Part shown: one piece after another, positions 22,600 through 34,934 of the stretch | Layout: each line of letters starts with the position of its first letter | How positions within the stretch are numbered: the stretch's first letter is position 1 | NCBI GenBank assembly: GCA_003024175.1 | Contig: MDYQ01000061.1 | Location: forward strand, 1-64,000 | DNA length: 64,000 bases | Source of the DNA: Planoprotostelium fungivorum | Lineage: Eukaryota > Evosea > Variosea > Cavosteliida > Cavosteliaceae | Direction of reading: 5' to 3' | Notes under the pieces: generated by a model | Seen by the model: the letters and a program-made list of their open reading frames with translations, nothing else | Database searches by the model: none | Told to the model about the DNA's origin: nothing | Translations under genes and position numbers: made by a program

Positions 22600-23818
22600 T
22601 TATGTGAGGAACAACGCTAGGAGAATTGCAGATGCAAGGGACGATTGGTACTTCCAAGATAGACCAGATGATACTTGATCTCTGGGTGTCTCATCTCCAG
22701 AGGTTGCATTTCCGGAGGTCTGAGTTGCTGATGTCTCACTTCCAGACGTCTCACTGTCTTTGGGCGGTGATATTGTCGATGTGATGGCTGTTGTGATACT
22801 TCCTGCCAGAGTTGCCTGAGGTAAACTGTTCGTGCTCGCGATGGTGGTAACAGGCAGGTTCATTGTGATGATGGCGTTGTTTAAAAGAGGACACTCATAG
22901 TCCATGGCGATGATTCCCACTTTCTGTCGCTGAGAGAGTACATTGGATAGCCACGGGTTGATGATACGAGATACTGATTCGGGGGGGTTGTACATCCAAA
23001 CGAAACTGGCATGATTGAGATACATGTGATCTCCCGTATCGTTGGCCGCAGCATCTAATGTTGAGAGAATGAGTTTTTTCTTTTGAGCGATGGTGACTCC
23101 TTGGTATGTGTCTTGAACGGTGATGTCTGAGTTCGACCAGTTGATGCCGTAGCTGTTGTAACTCGAGGTGTAGTCTTTCAAGATGATGATCTTGCCTCTG
23201 TTCTGTCCCAGGGTCATCGCCTTCCAGCTGGTCGACGTGGAAATGCTGGATCCGTCAGACCCTCGTACTCTGTGGGAAACCACTCACAGAGAACCGACGC
23301 CATAAGAAGATAGAACTTGGTGGACGTTACCATCGAAAGAAGATGAGGCGGTGTTCTCTTGTGATATCCTCATGAAGATGACCTCCGTAGGCTGGCTTTG
23401 CAGAAAGGATTGGATAACCTCCATAACGTCGTTTTGAAAGTTTAATTTGAGATCGGCTGTGCCATGAAAGCATGCTAGTGTTGCATTGAGTCGGACATCT
23501 ACATAGCGGATTCCATCTTCTAATTGAGTTTGGAGCGACTGTGTCTGACAGTTGGCGGTTGCTGCCCAATAGTTTCTAGCCAGTGTATCGTGAGTACCGG
23601 GTATACTCATGTTGCTGACTAAACGAGAGTCTGGTACCTGTGACATCCATTGTGATGCAATGGTGGCGCTGATGTGATATCAGAATACCATTCATTATCA
23701 GAGGATGTCGTGCATACCTTCCAGAGACAATACAGGTCGAAAGTAGTAGTATTAAAGAGAGTAGCATGAGTGTTGCTCTTGAGACGGCTCGCGATGAATG
23801 GTCATGGAATGACGTCAA
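22600..23818 (-). CDS. Secreted PLC-X-domain (phosphatidylinositol-specific phospholipase C-like) protein with a GPI-type tail
   Basis: Signal peptide at the start (ATLMLLSLILLLSTCIVSG), then an exon joining into WMSQVPDSRLVSNMSIPGTHDT; the GTHDT motif carries the first catalytic histidine of bacterial-type PI-PLC. Next come LEDGIRYVDVRL, FHGTADLKLNFQNDVMEVI and EVIFMRIS. The second half has RGKIIILKDYTSSY, then MYLNHASFVW and VGIIAMDYE. A Ser/Thr/Glu-rich stalk with GNATSGDETP-type repeats ends in a hydrophobic tail SSLASAILLALFLT, typical of a GPI-anchor signal. So it is probably a cell-surface protein. Members without the second histidine exist; here the FHGTAD His is placed as in active enzymes. 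It ends three bases from ALG8. Confidence 0.8.
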
Positions 23819-23893
23819 AACCCAGCCCAGTCCGTGAACCCCCGAAGAGATTCCGAGATATTAGTGACAGCAACACATCAATCGATTACCAAC

Positions 23894-24444
23894 ATGCTCA
23901 AGCACCTCCTCCTCGTCCTCCTGATCCAATTCGCCTGTGGGGATTATCTAGTTAGGAAGTCAACCGATGGAACAACATGCAGTGACGGTCAGCTGACCGA
24001 ATTGAGTGTAGCAGCTCTGGGGAAGTGTCGATACCTACCAGAAGGCAATGTCTATGCGGGCATACGGTGCGATAACACGAAGAACCTGGCCGGCATCATC
24101 CTCTTTGGCGATGCATCGTGTGCTGTACCAGTGGGCTACATCGACAAGATCACTTTGGGTTGTCAAGGAACTACCACTTTCACCTGTCAAGTGAGTCATA
24201 CGATTGTAAGCTCTTGCTGATATCATCTTAGAGCTCTCTCCCAACAGAGATTGACTCTGTGGATGGAAGAGATGCAATCTACTTCTACAACACGGGCTCG
24301 CACGCGGCCATGATAACCGTTATGAAGGGAAGCTGGAACTCCATTACCAACGTGACCAGCGACTGTGCACAAGATAATGACCTGTTCTTCGCCAGTGGTG
24401 CAAATTTCAGTTCTGCCAACATCACATCCATCTTCGATCGTTGA
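23894..24444 (+). CDS. Small secreted protein, unidentified
   Basis: Signal peptide MLKHLLLVLLIQFACG, then about 150 residues with six cysteines (TTCSDG, GKCRYL, IRCDNT, ASCAVP, LGCQGT, FTCQ) and, after one 42-base intron, a second part with DGRDAIYFYNTG and several N-glycosylation sites (NVT, NFS, NIT), ending TSIFDR. An in-frame ATG 60 bases upstream would put charged residues before the signal peptide, so the inner ATG is preferred. No family is recognised. The cysteine spacing suggests a compact disulfide-bonded domain. Confidence 0.75.
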
Positions 24445-24500
24445 GCAGAGACAAATGTATAAAGGAGATTCGAAAGAAACGTAGACGTTTTATTCGTTCT

Positions 24501-24940
24501 CTACCTTCTTAAGTTGACGATGAGAGTGCGGGTGTCCATGGGTCTGATGTTGATGATGGTTCCCTTGAGAGGTGTGGACTTGAACTTGGCCGGAGCAGTG
24601 GCCTCCTTCTTCCATTCCATCCTCTTGACCTGTCCACCGCGTCAGCATCACATCATGATCACATCTTCTCACCGTCTTAATGTTCTGGTTGGCAGTCAGC
24701 TGCGTCTCAACGATGCTGGCAATGTTCCAGTTTCCAAAGTGCTTGGCGATGTCCATGGTCACGGGGACAGAGAGCTCTCCCTCGTCACTCGCGTAGACGT
24801 GATGGAGTCTCATCAGGATGACATCATCGCCGATGGTTCTCAGATTCAACAGATGGATCTGAGGGGGTAGAGGAACGGTGAGGAAACTGTAAGTCAGAAC
24901 GGCCTTCGAAGGAACCTGATGAATACATCAGCATCATCAG

Positions 24941-24971
<31 letters not shown>

Positions 24972-27900
24972 TGATGCTCACGTTCGAGAAGGCGAGTGTG
25001 GGAGGGTTGTTTACCGCGAGAGATTTCTCGCGTTGTAGTCTTCCGCTCTCCTTCGTCTGTGGATGTTTCAGGAGAATGATTCAGATCGATCCATCACCTC
25101 AGAGATAGACAAGTAGATGGTACCTGTCACGGTGATGTTCTCGTTCAAAGCCTCGGCGACTCCGAGACCATCGTCTCTGAGTAATCTCCTCTGCAGCATG
25201 ACCTACATCATCCATTCAATTTCACATACTTTCTATCCATTAACATCCACGATTATCAAGATCTTAATTCTTATTCATTCATGTCTATATCACGGAATAT
25301 GTGTTCGATAGATGTGTGATCTTCATTCTCTTCTATTCATCTCTATAGAATATAATCTCATAGATGAATCTTACCTCGAAAGAACCATCGAATAAACTAG
25401 CACAGCCTCTGCTTCGATCTGTGATGATACTACAACGATCAATCACAAGAGTTCACACGTTCTCCTCACGTGATGTCTGTCTTTCCATCAGAGAGTCTGG
25501 CGGCTTCGTTGATGGGAACGTAGTTGAAGGACTCTGGCTCGCCTCCGTTGTCGTAGTTCAATCCTTGAGGCCATTCGGGTCTCTTGTCTCTCACTCTTCT
25601 CATCATCTCTAGTCCTTGGGAATCGGTGTACCACATTCCATCTACAACGCGTCAGAACCTCATCCGTCCCAATGGATCGAGATGGAGATAGATGAAATTG
25701 GGACGTGGAGAGATGAAGGAGATCGAATGGAGATGACGCACTGGTGCTGAGAGAAGAGTTGAAGCGGAAGATGAGCTCCTTCCCAGCATCTCCAAGATCT
25801 TGCATCGGTGCTACGGTAGAGGTGAACTACATGACGTCACCACTACATCTCTCGTGACATCACACCTCGATGAAGGGGCTGTCTTCGTGCAGACGGATGG
25901 TGTGGGTCAACCAGGGTCCCCACACTTGATGAGCCTCTTGTACCTGTCAGATGTCAGCGATGTTCCCACGGATTCTCCATCGAATCTCACCTGAGCACTC
26001 GTCTGGATCTTCAGATCGGGATTGGGGAAGTTTGTGGCGGGCCCGGTGGGTCTGCCCGTGGGTCAATGTCCGATCTACAACCAGCCAAATATCTCACCGG
26101 AAGATGTAAGCTCCGGACGATTGTGCGGCATAAGTCAGATAACTCTGAGTCAGATCCATCTGCGTTGTGCTCGATTTGATGGAAGAGATGCGATTGTCAT
26201 CTCCAAATGTGATGGTGTAATACTTGTTCTGCAGCACCTGTACACGTCAGACGTGTCATCAGATGGTTGACTACCTTCTGATCGGCGAGGGGTTCGTCAC
26301 GCTTGACTTGAGGTTTCATAGAAATGAAATAGGTAGTGTAACCCAGCGCAGGGATATCTGCTGTGAAGAAGAGGTGGAATTTTCCGTCATGCTCCATGTC
26401 CGGAAGAACGGAAGAATCGACGGCGTTACCCTGGGCATCCTTGACTGAAATTTCGATGAGTTTTCTCTCCCATCCACACCCTCACCCTCCGCAGTGTTGG
26501 TGGTGATGGATAAGACGGCCCTGTGCTGTACCTCCTGTCCCAGCGGGTTGTAGAACACCGCTCCCATGGTTAGATCTGTTCCCATATTGTCCAGAGCGGG
26601 ACAGCTGGACTCGTTCATCAGAGGACAAAATTGAAAGGTGGCATCCGTCTGGTTCAACATGGCCTTGGCTGTTTTCCGTCAATTTTCGAGACGTCGTAAC
26701 GGACTCACAGAGGGTGCGAGATAAGACGTCGTAGGCGATGTTCTGTCCTTCTCCGAGTCTCTTGGCGTAATCGAAGGCGACGACTTGTTTCTCGGTTCCG
26801 GCGATGGCGTCGTGGTGTTGGATGACTCCGTAGGCATCGTCAAGGACTTCTAAGGACGTCTTCGCTTCGCTCTTCTCTTTTCCTGAGGTCACGTCAATCT
26901 GATGTGATCGTGATGTGATCGATGATCGTGAAGATGTGATCGACGATCGTGATGAGATGAGCGATGATCGTGAGATGCGATGACACACCTGTGAGGGAAG
27001 AAGTGGAGATAGCCTTGTCCACAGTGTGGGCGAGATTGTTCATCTCCCTGGCGTATCCCTTCAAGTTCGCGCGAGACGTGTAGTATCCAGTCCAGCAAGA
27101 GTGTGGGTCGCTGCAGTAAGGAAAGAAATCACCGTTCTACACTCCATCAGTCGATCTCTCGACTCATCATCTCTACCTTGATCGACCAAGTCAGATTGAG
27201 AGCGTTGACAGTATCCATGTACACACTGGGGGTGCTCCACACAAAGTTCAACTTGAACTCTGGATGGGCGTCAAAGTACTTGATCATCTTCTCTGTGCTC
27301 TGTGCTGCGTCAGTCGTCTCTACCAGGTCACGTGATCACCTGGTAGATCAATTGGTTCATGAAAGTAAAATCACAACCCAAGAACATGATGACATTGTTG
27401 TGGCGAAGAGAGGTTGCTCTCTTTCTGAACTGGCTCGATAGATCGAGTGCCTGTGTCCTTTGATCAGTCGATGGAGATGATGATGGTGATGGTGATGACG
27501 ATGACAGTGATGATGATGGTGATGGTGATGATGGTGACGATGATGGTCATGGTGTGGATGTGAATAGTGTACCTTCTGTTCGATGTTGTAAGTAGAGAGT
27601 CTCTTGTCATCTACGAGTGGGTCGTTCTGTCCGTTGGGGTCGTTCCACTCCCAGAAGTATCCGTCAAAGAAGCAGTAGTGAGCTGTCAGCTTCATCAGCA
27701 TGCGATCATCATCATGGACGTGACTCACCGTACAGCTCGTGTGTCCAAATGTCAGTCTCTTCACCGAACTCGTTCGAGCTCCTCCACACGAACTCGAGTT
27801 CTTTGTTATCACTCCTCCAGCTCTGCTCCCTTCCATCGATTCGGTTGGTGTAGAATGCATCGTAGCCCATCTGTGCGAACAGGGTGGCCTGGGCTGCAGA

Positions 27901-28757
27901 ATGGCCGAATGGGTCTGAGTCAAAGTGTGAGACGGAGGGGGTGAAGATGATGAGACGGACGCAGATGATGAGATGGGATGGAGGATTGAGATGATGGTGG
28001 CTCACCGATCTGCCAGCCGATGCGGGGGCGGACTCCAAACTCTTTGAGGAGGAATTGATGTCCGAAGGTCATCTGATCGATGGAGGCACTGTAATGGGTG
28101 GTGGCTTCGTCTGAGAAGGATGAGGATGGTGAGGAGATGATGACGTGAAGAGGCCTCACCGTTCATGCACCAACCACCGTTGATGAATTCGAGCTGTCCG
28201 CTCTTAACCATGTTTCTCACCAACTCCTTCCTTTCATCGTTCTGCTCTCTCCACCATCTGTTTGATCCATCAAAATGGAAGGTGTCTAATGCAAGGTCAC
28301 CTCTCGAAGAAGGCGATCTCGACGTAGATGAATTTTCTCTCGGGGTGGTCCTTCAGAGAGGCGATGATATTCTCTATGATGAGATAGACTCCAGCCACTT
28401 GGACGTTGTCCTTGAAACCAGAGAAGTATTCATCGACGTTCTTCAGCCATCCCACGTCCTGAATGTGTCAGAGAAGATCGATTCGATCTTGTGAATCACA
28501 TCGTGAGTGTGAGCCATCATATGAATGGTCAGGGGGGGTAAATCATCGGCTGTCAGCTCTTCAAGGCTGGCCTGAAGAGACGTGAGAACGATTCACGTGA
28601 TGGGAAGAGCTCACCGTGGCTGGGGGTAGAGGTGAGTACATAGCCTTCATCTTCTCTGCAATGTATGAGCCAACACCTACGCACACAAACGAGTCCCACC
28701 ACTGAGAGAAGCATTTGCTATGGCACATACTAACAAGAATAGTAAGAGGGCTCTCAT
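24501..28757 (-). CDS. Lysosomal-type alpha-mannosidase, glycoside hydrolase family 38
   Basis: Exo-mannosidase for N-glycan breakdown. Exon 1 gives a signal peptide MRALLLFLLVCAIANASL. The catalytic domain shows IHMMAHTHDV (zinc His and Asp), WWREQNDERKELV, LEFINGGWCMND, GWQIDPFGHSAAQA (nucleophile Asp and zinc Asp in context), GYDAFYTNRID, VIMFLGCDFTF, PYCSDPHSCWTGYYTSR, and AYGVIQHHDAIAGTEKQVV (zinc His). The C-terminal beta-rich region has PWLTHTIRLHEDSPFIEVHF and ends IRPMDTRTLIVNLRR, as in lysosomal members. More than 15 short exons can be followed in frame, and all metal-binding blocks I can place are intact. Several introns are filled with GATCGTGATG or CAT repeats. About 480 bases separate its start from the next gene. 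Confidence 0.95.
24927..24971 (+). repeat. CAT trinucleotide repeat in a mannosidase intron
   Basis: A run of CAT units with two CAG interruptions fills most of an intron of the alpha-mannosidase gene. It is non-coding on the minus strand gene model. Confidence 0.9.
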
Positions 28758-29240
28758 GTTGAACCCTGTGGTCGTCACACGTGAGCGTTTGTGTCTGTGT
28801 CTGGACAACCTTTGTAAAATATTCTCGCAGATTTGAGATTCGTGGTTCACCACGTCACAACCTCGCGGTATGGCATTTTCATCCTGAAGCCCCCCAACCT
28901 CTCATGTGCTCTCATAGATAGAGGATAGAGGTGCAAGGGCATTAGAATCTTCACTGAAGAATGACCGGAGAATGGCCAGGTTGGGTGTCATCCGCTCGTG
29001 TTTTGTCCACCTCCACGGAGGACAGCCTGGATGTCGCTCGTGTCACTTTGCCTTGAAGATTTCCTTCCTCACCATCCTCCGAGGTTCAAAGCCCAAAACT
29101 CTTCAGGCTCATGGGTCCTCCGTGTGCAGTGCGGAGGATGAGTGAAAGAAGACGATACTCTCATATTTAACCACAAACCACAAAACTTAGGTGTGACGAT
29201 GAATCTCATATACATCTGACATCATCCAGAAGCCAAAAAC
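28758..29240. other. Divergent intergenic region
   Basis: About 480 bases lie between the alpha-mannosidase start and the plus-strand unidentified gene. It should hold both promoters. I see no clear TATA box, repeat or RNA gene. Confidence 0.5.
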
Positions 29241-29821
29241 ATGAACCACACCGGTTTAATTGAGAGACCTGAAGAAGATGCGTTCAACTATGCTCCTCAA
29301 AGAGTCTGCATTCACGATGATCAGCTGTTCTACGGACCCCTCGACCAAGACAACAGAAAGACAAAATGGGAAGATGGCACCTTGTCCATCCCTGATCGTC
29401 GCGCGGGAGGCTGTCTGTGCAGATCAGCCGTCGGTGGGGGCCAAAAATCGAGGATCCTCTTCAATCCAACCAGCCGGTGAGATCATCTCCCTCTCACCAT
29501 CATCTCATCCTCGTCAGATATGCGCTGTGGTCTCGTCTCGATGGAGATTCTTTCACCAATCAATTGGTTGCCGTCACCTTCGATTTAGTCTCTATAGACC
29601 CCTCTGAATACACCAATGAGAGCGAGAGACTCTTTGTGGACTATCGGAGAGGTGGTGCCGGCGTTGGTCTCTACTGTTGCAAACACATCAACTGCAGGAG
29701 GCTTGTGCCAACTGTTGGACCTAAATTACTCGTGGAATCCAATTCGGACGATACAGTCTGTGCTTACGCCTTTGATGTTCAACCTGGAGGAAGGAGATCT
29801 ATAGAATCAACAACAACATAA
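29241..29821 (+). CDS. Unidentified protein, two possible endings
   Basis: Starts MNHTGLIERPEEDAFNYAP and continues VCIHDDQLFYGPLDQDNRK. A clean intron at 29477-29518 joins TSR to YALWSRLDGDSFTNQ, then LVAVTFDLVSIDPSEY and NESERLFVDYRRG. From there two models work. Reading through gives a Cys-rich stretch (LYCCKHINCRRLV) and a stop at 29821. Splicing a 42-base intron at about 29653-29695 gives GGLCQLLDLNYSWNPIRT and a stop at 29804. Neither end resembles a known family. No signal peptide or membrane segment is seen. It converges on the TEN1-like gene, with about 100 bases between the stops. Confidence 0.55.
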
Positions 29822-29919
29822 AAGTTTTATTTGGAAATAGATCATCTTTCTTTGTGAATGATGAACAGATCACCGTGGTTCGTTGTGTCTTCTCAAGAGA
29901 GAAGGAGCTCTCGAGTTGA

Positions 29920-30402
29920 TCAGAGATTCAAGAGGAATTTTCTCCTATATGAATGAGTCGAACAGGGAGAAATAAGAAATCCCCACCTATGAGCCAGAGC
30001 TCTCTCGTACAGAACTGTGTCTAAACCATCTGCGTTGACGATGATCCTAGCGTTGAGGATGAAAGCACCATTCTGATTCCATCAGTCGATTCCAGATGAG
30101 ACATCCAAACTTACGTCTCTCTTGTCCGCCTCACCCACGAACCAATATGTGGACCCGATCTCGCACTGAAAGTCGGGTGTTAGTGATGTGTTGACTGTCA
30201 ATCTGCTCTTGTTATAATCGATGACCAGGTCCCCGTTGGATGCATCCAACTCTTTCACTCTGCAATTGGTCGATTATGGTGATTGTTTCGTCAGAACTCA
30301 CCTCCCAAGAGTTCGAATAGGATCGCCAGTTTGGACGTTGAATTCTTGAAACTCATGTATGAACAAAATCGTCGCTGGCCTTATCGTCTCTGTTTCCTCC
30401 AT
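29920..30402 (-). CDS. TEN1-like OB-fold protein (CST complex candidate)
   Basis: About 125 residues from four exons. It reads ATILFIHEFQEFNVQTGD, then PIRTLGRVKELDASNGDL, VIDYNKSRLTVNTS, FQCEIGSTYWFVGEADKR, GAFILNARIIVNADGLD and TVLYERALAHRRKF, ending LLNL. This matches TEN1 in block order and length: human TEN1 has STLRTFGRL, a central strand, HAQVGSLYIVLGEL, VVKARVLTCVEGMN and LLEQAI at the same spacing. TEN1 works with STN1 and CTC1 at telomeres and in fill-in synthesis. Family identity is low between distant eukaryotes, so another small OB-fold protein cannot be excluded. The frame is clean and the junctions (LGR/VKE, KRD/NGA, AHR/RKF) are consensus. Confidence 0.6.
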
Positions 30403-30491
30403 TGTGTGATGTGATGTGTGCGGTTTTTTTTGAATTCAAAAACCAACACATACATCTCATCTCCAATAATCATCGATCACAGCAGAAAGAC

Positions 30492-31925
30492 ATGGTGAGG
30501 AAGCATCACGAGGCGGACCATCGACTCATCGTGAAAGGTTGGAGTCACAAAGAAGAGGAAGACGACTGAGACCCCAAAACCACAAACACAACCACAACAA
30601 CCAAGACGTCAATTGGATCTTAGTGCGTTCTTCACCGGCGTGAAACCTCTCCCACCTCCATCTCTTCTGGACGATAATCTCCCATACAATTATATCAAGG
30701 TGGGAACGAGTGTATCTTCGATCTGATCGACCTTATAGGTACCGACACCCCTCCCTGCCTCTTGGGCTACCGTCATCCAACCGTTCTCTCTCAGCAGTGT
30801 CACGGGTTCCATCTACATGGAACTGGAGAAATTACCGTCGGCGAACGATTTCGAAGGGTCCTTCGATGCCATCTTGATGGTGTGCCTTCCTCTGACCTCT
30901 GCATCCTGATTCATTTTCCTCAGGACATTCCTTGGGAGGAGCCTGGCGTCGTCCCCGCTGTCGTACGTCCATGATCTCTTCGACTCCATCTCATCGATCG
31001 CAGGGAAAATGGAGGATCGAAAAAGATCTCCTCTGTGATGGCATGTTGTTCATCTGGGCCGAGAAGGAACACACTCTGCAGACCATCAAGCTCGCGTCTC
31101 TGTGGGGTTTCTCTTACGTGGAGAATCTCATCTGGGTGAAGAAGGAGACCAACAACAAGATGATCTTGAGAGATTACGAATACGTCAAGAAGAACAAACA
31201 CACGTTACTCATGTTCAAGAGGGTGAGATGATGATGACACTGTGAAGAGGAGTCGATGACATCATCATCAGGGAGACAAGATCGAGTTGAGACACCAAAG
31301 GAGTCCAGATGTCATCATTGATTTTCAACGGATAGAGAGAGGTCAGTGAAATAGAACCGTTCACATCTCATCATCTTCACAGGTGGGAGAGAGCAGAAGC
31401 CAGCGTCCATTTATGAAGTTATTGAAACCATGTTGCCATTAGCAGCGTGAGATGATTGATCATCGATCGTCACTCCGATCACGATCACCATCACCATCGT
31501 GTCTTTACAACTACTGATGATCTCTCAGTTATGATGAGAAGACACAGAGAGGGAGATTTTTAGAATTGTGGTCACAGAAGGGTCAACAGAGAATCGGCTG
31601 GACCAGTGTCTATTTCGAACCAGAATCGATGCAATCAGAAGAACAGAGCGATGACATCAATTTGAAGGTGTGTGTCTCTTTTCATCATCACTCCATCACG
31701 GCAATACATATGATGACACATCTCATCCACCTCATCATCGCACTCGATCATCATCACATCACGACACTACATATCATGACACATCATCATCCATCGAATC
31801 ACCATCACGACACTCGATCACATCACCATGCGGAAACGAAGTCACTCTCACAGTTGATACAACAACCCATCCTGACCATCAACTTGGACTCTGAAGAAGA
31901 AGTTGAAGACACCTTCACCGAATGA
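30492..31925 (+). CDS. MT-A70 family adenine methyltransferase-like protein with DIPW motif
   Basis: The first coding exon is just the ATG, followed at once by GTGAGG. Splicing to 30537 gives VGVTKKRKTTETPK (a nuclear-localisation-like basic run), then LDLSAFFTGVKPLPPPSLL, YNYIKVPTPLPASWATVI and FEGSFDAILM. A 48-base intron joins this to DIPWEEPG, which sits where the family has DPPW. The rest follows MT-A70: LLCDGMLFIWAEKEHTLQTI, WGFSYVENLIWVKKETNNKM, HTLLMFKRGD, QKPASIYEVIETMLP and FLELWSQKGQQRIGWTSVYF, ending EEEVEDTFTE. It most resembles the MTA1/METTL4-type branch, but I cannot place it. Whether DIPW is active is unknown. It converges on mitochondrial RNA polymerase after 8 bases. Confidence 0.75.
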
Positions 31926-31933
31926 CTCTTTAT

Positions 31934-34900
31934 CTAATGGAAAAAGTACTTGCTCTTCTGCACTTCTCTCAAGTCCAAATCTCCCTTCTCTGGCAGCGGT
32001 GGAAACTCGACCTCAGGATAAGCCTTGTGGAACTCTTGTAATAGATTTTCGAGCAGCGGTGACGAGTGTAGATCGATAAACTTTTCTCTCAATATCTCGT
32101 TCATGCGAGGGACGGTAGAGGCGTGCGTCCAGTACGAATCGTGAACGGATGCAAAGGTGAGGTCCTGCTTCTTCATCTCCAAGGCAGTCATGAGCATGTG
32201 GCTCGAGTCGAGAGAGTGGATGTAGTTGGGAGGGAAGGCTGACTTCTGTCGGGCGACGTTCACCGACCTCTGCTCCATCTTCTTTAAATCGACCACCTGC
32301 ACCGTCGTGACCACTTGTTCCTTCGCCGTGATCTTCTTGTACGGTTGGATGACAAACAGTCCGGTCGGTGTCGTCCACGTGACGTCCTTCCCTGCCACGG
32401 CGATCTTCTTCGCAGCGACGGCGAGCCAGTCCATCAGCGTCTGTGCTCCCAAGAAGATCTCGCCGAGAGAGGCGAAGACGTGTCGCGTGAGGTAGGCGGC
32501 GCAGGGGAAGATCAACTTTTCGTCTTGGAGGAATTTGAGGTCCTCGAGTTGGCCGGCGATCTGGCGGATGGCACCAGTGAAGGTGACACCGTAGACGCTG
32601 GTCATGACCGTCTGCTTGACGACCTTACGGGTGATGTGACCGCGGACGAGGGTGGCGTACTTGTCGCCGGAGGCGTAGTCCTCTTCGACGCGTTGCTTGA
32701 CGAGATCCATGACTCCGGAGTAGACGTCCTGGTGGGGTCAGGGTGGGTGTCTCATGAGAGGGAAGACATGATCGTGATGATGATGACGATGTCCAAAAAA
32801 AGATGATGACTTTCATCACGATCATGATGTCAACGATCATGATGGCGGAGTGATGATCACCTGTGGACGATCTGATGGAAGAAGGTTGACGTGTTTCGCT
32901 CCCAAAACATCTCCTCCGAGTGCGGCGTAATGCTGCAGACCGTTACACGTTCCGTCCTGGTGAACGGGCAGATGTGACACGTAGCTGCTCGGATCTCCAC
33001 TGTCTATGGCATCGAACATCTCCTTCGATGCCGCCAAAAACTGCCAGGGTGAATCTGCCTTCAGCCACCACCTACTGCCGTCAGCCACAGAATATCTCCC
33101 CTGCAGCTCGAACGTCTCACCGATCGCCATCGAGCGGATTTTCAACCGAGGCACGGATCTTGTCCATGTTCTTGTCTACAAATTGGATTCTCTCCGAGAA
33201 GGGAATCTTGTCCATGCCGTAGAGATTAGCGAGGTGGATCTTGATCCAGTCGAGGCCTTCTTCACCCAGTGGTTTACCCTCTGCGAAGAGCATGAGAGAA
33301 CGACACATGTCATTGCCGAGGTGGTTCAAGTGTGGTGGAATGGGATAAGCTCTTCCTCTGAAATCGAGATTGTGCGGGAAGTAAATGACATCGTCGGCAA
33401 ACTTGTTGGCCACCTTCTTCTCGTCAGCCCATGTGATCACGATCATCATCATGATCATCACCCCCAATTTGTAATTGACGTCAGCTCTTCTCCCCATGAG
33501 ATCGTGATTGTCACTCAGAGCCTTCCTGTACTCTCTCTTCCACTCGCTCAGCTGCATTGGCGTTCCCTTCTGTGGCTTCGTCGGCAGCGGCAGATCCACC
33601 ATGGTCGGCAGCTCTCCGATGCTGCCCCCCCTGTCGATGGCATCTTGGATGATGTCCCTCATTCGATTGTTGATCCTCCACGGTGTCTCGGACAGAGCGT
33701 TGAGTGATTCGAAGAGAGTCTGCAGTTGGTAAGGATCTCTCGCATTGATGAGCTGCAGCTCGTTGATCTGCTTGTAGTAGCCGCGGCTGCGAACGAGATC
33801 GGTGGATATGGTGAGATAGCCTCCTCTGCGTGGGCTAGTCCAGGGACGTGGTGGAACCACCATCGGAAAATGTCTCGCCTGAACAAATCCCATCAAGCTC
33901 TTGTGACTGGTGATGCCGTCGCGGATCTAGATGAGTGAGCTGTCTGTACACCTGTGACACTCCACCTCAGGTGACAGTCTGACGACCGTGTGTTGTTTAC
34001 CACCACCGACGGCGATCTTGACTCTTTCGAATGCGGGTGAGATGCCATCGGCTGCCGTGGCGTTGTTGAGAACGGCATCGAGCAGAACAGATCCGTAGAG
34101 TTGCTTCAGTTTCGTGTTGAGGGGGGCCATCTTGAGATCGAGGACGACACGATTGAGACCGCCGAGATGGATGGCATTGAGAATGCGCTTGTGATGATCG
34201 GGGTCGTTGACTCGGAGAGTTTGGATGCTGAGTTCGGCTCTGCACGTCTCTTGGAGGTAATGTGTGATGCTGTGAGAGGTGACATCTTCACCGGCGAGGG
34301 TTCTAGAGAGGACGACGTGCATGGCGATGACGGACAGTTTTTCCACGGAGAGGATGACTCCCAGATCGGCGAGCTCTTCTCCATCCAGATTCATCTTCTT
34401 CTGTTCCTCCAAGATGCCCTGTTTGATGGAGGAGTACCAGCGACTGAGGAGGGTCTTTCCGTATGCCAAGTGACTTCCTCTCCCCAGACGAGCCATCTCT
34501 TCTGATAATGTCTGATACTCTTTGGCAGAGTCTTCCACCGCTTCTTCTTCAAATTTTCTCTGTCTCTCAAAGTTGTGTGGGTCGATGTTGGCGTATATGC
34601 CATCCGTTGGATAATCAGGGACAGTGTGAGTTGTCTTTGCAATCTCCGTGAAGGACAACGGGTTCTCTTGTCCTTCATAGTCATCGACTGGGGAATCGAT
34701 GGAGGTACGCAGTTGGTCGATGTCGACTCGTGGAGGTAATGATCGATCAGGGCCCACTCTGATCCTCTTGTGTTCTGCAGGACTCCAGAATTCAAACTCG
34801 GCTAGCGCATCGTGGTCCACCTGCTGGAGAGGCTTGATGCTGTGTGAAAATCCTCTGCTCAAAGACGGCTGTGGACGAGGAATTCTTATGTTATGTGGCT

Positions 34901-34934
34901 TAGTTACCAAGAGACGTCTGGCTGAGAGTAACAT
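31934..34934 (-). CDS. POLRMT: Mitochondrial DNA-directed RNA polymerase (T7-like, POLRMT/RPO41)
   Basis: Single-subunit polymerase that transcribes mitochondrial DNA. The N-terminus [20 protein letters not shown] is a typical presequence; ATGs 24 bases further up are also in frame. The N-terminal extension is followed by the T7-like core: [40 protein letters not shown] (template-binding), [33 protein letters not shown] (catalytic Asp, motif A), [19 protein letters not shown] (motif B, finger Lys and Tyr), [20 protein letters not shown] and [14 protein letters not shown] (catalytic Asp, motif C), ending VQKSKYFFH. Both metal-binding aspartates are present. Introns are few compared with neighbours, and the main exons are unusually long. 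Confidence 0.96.
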
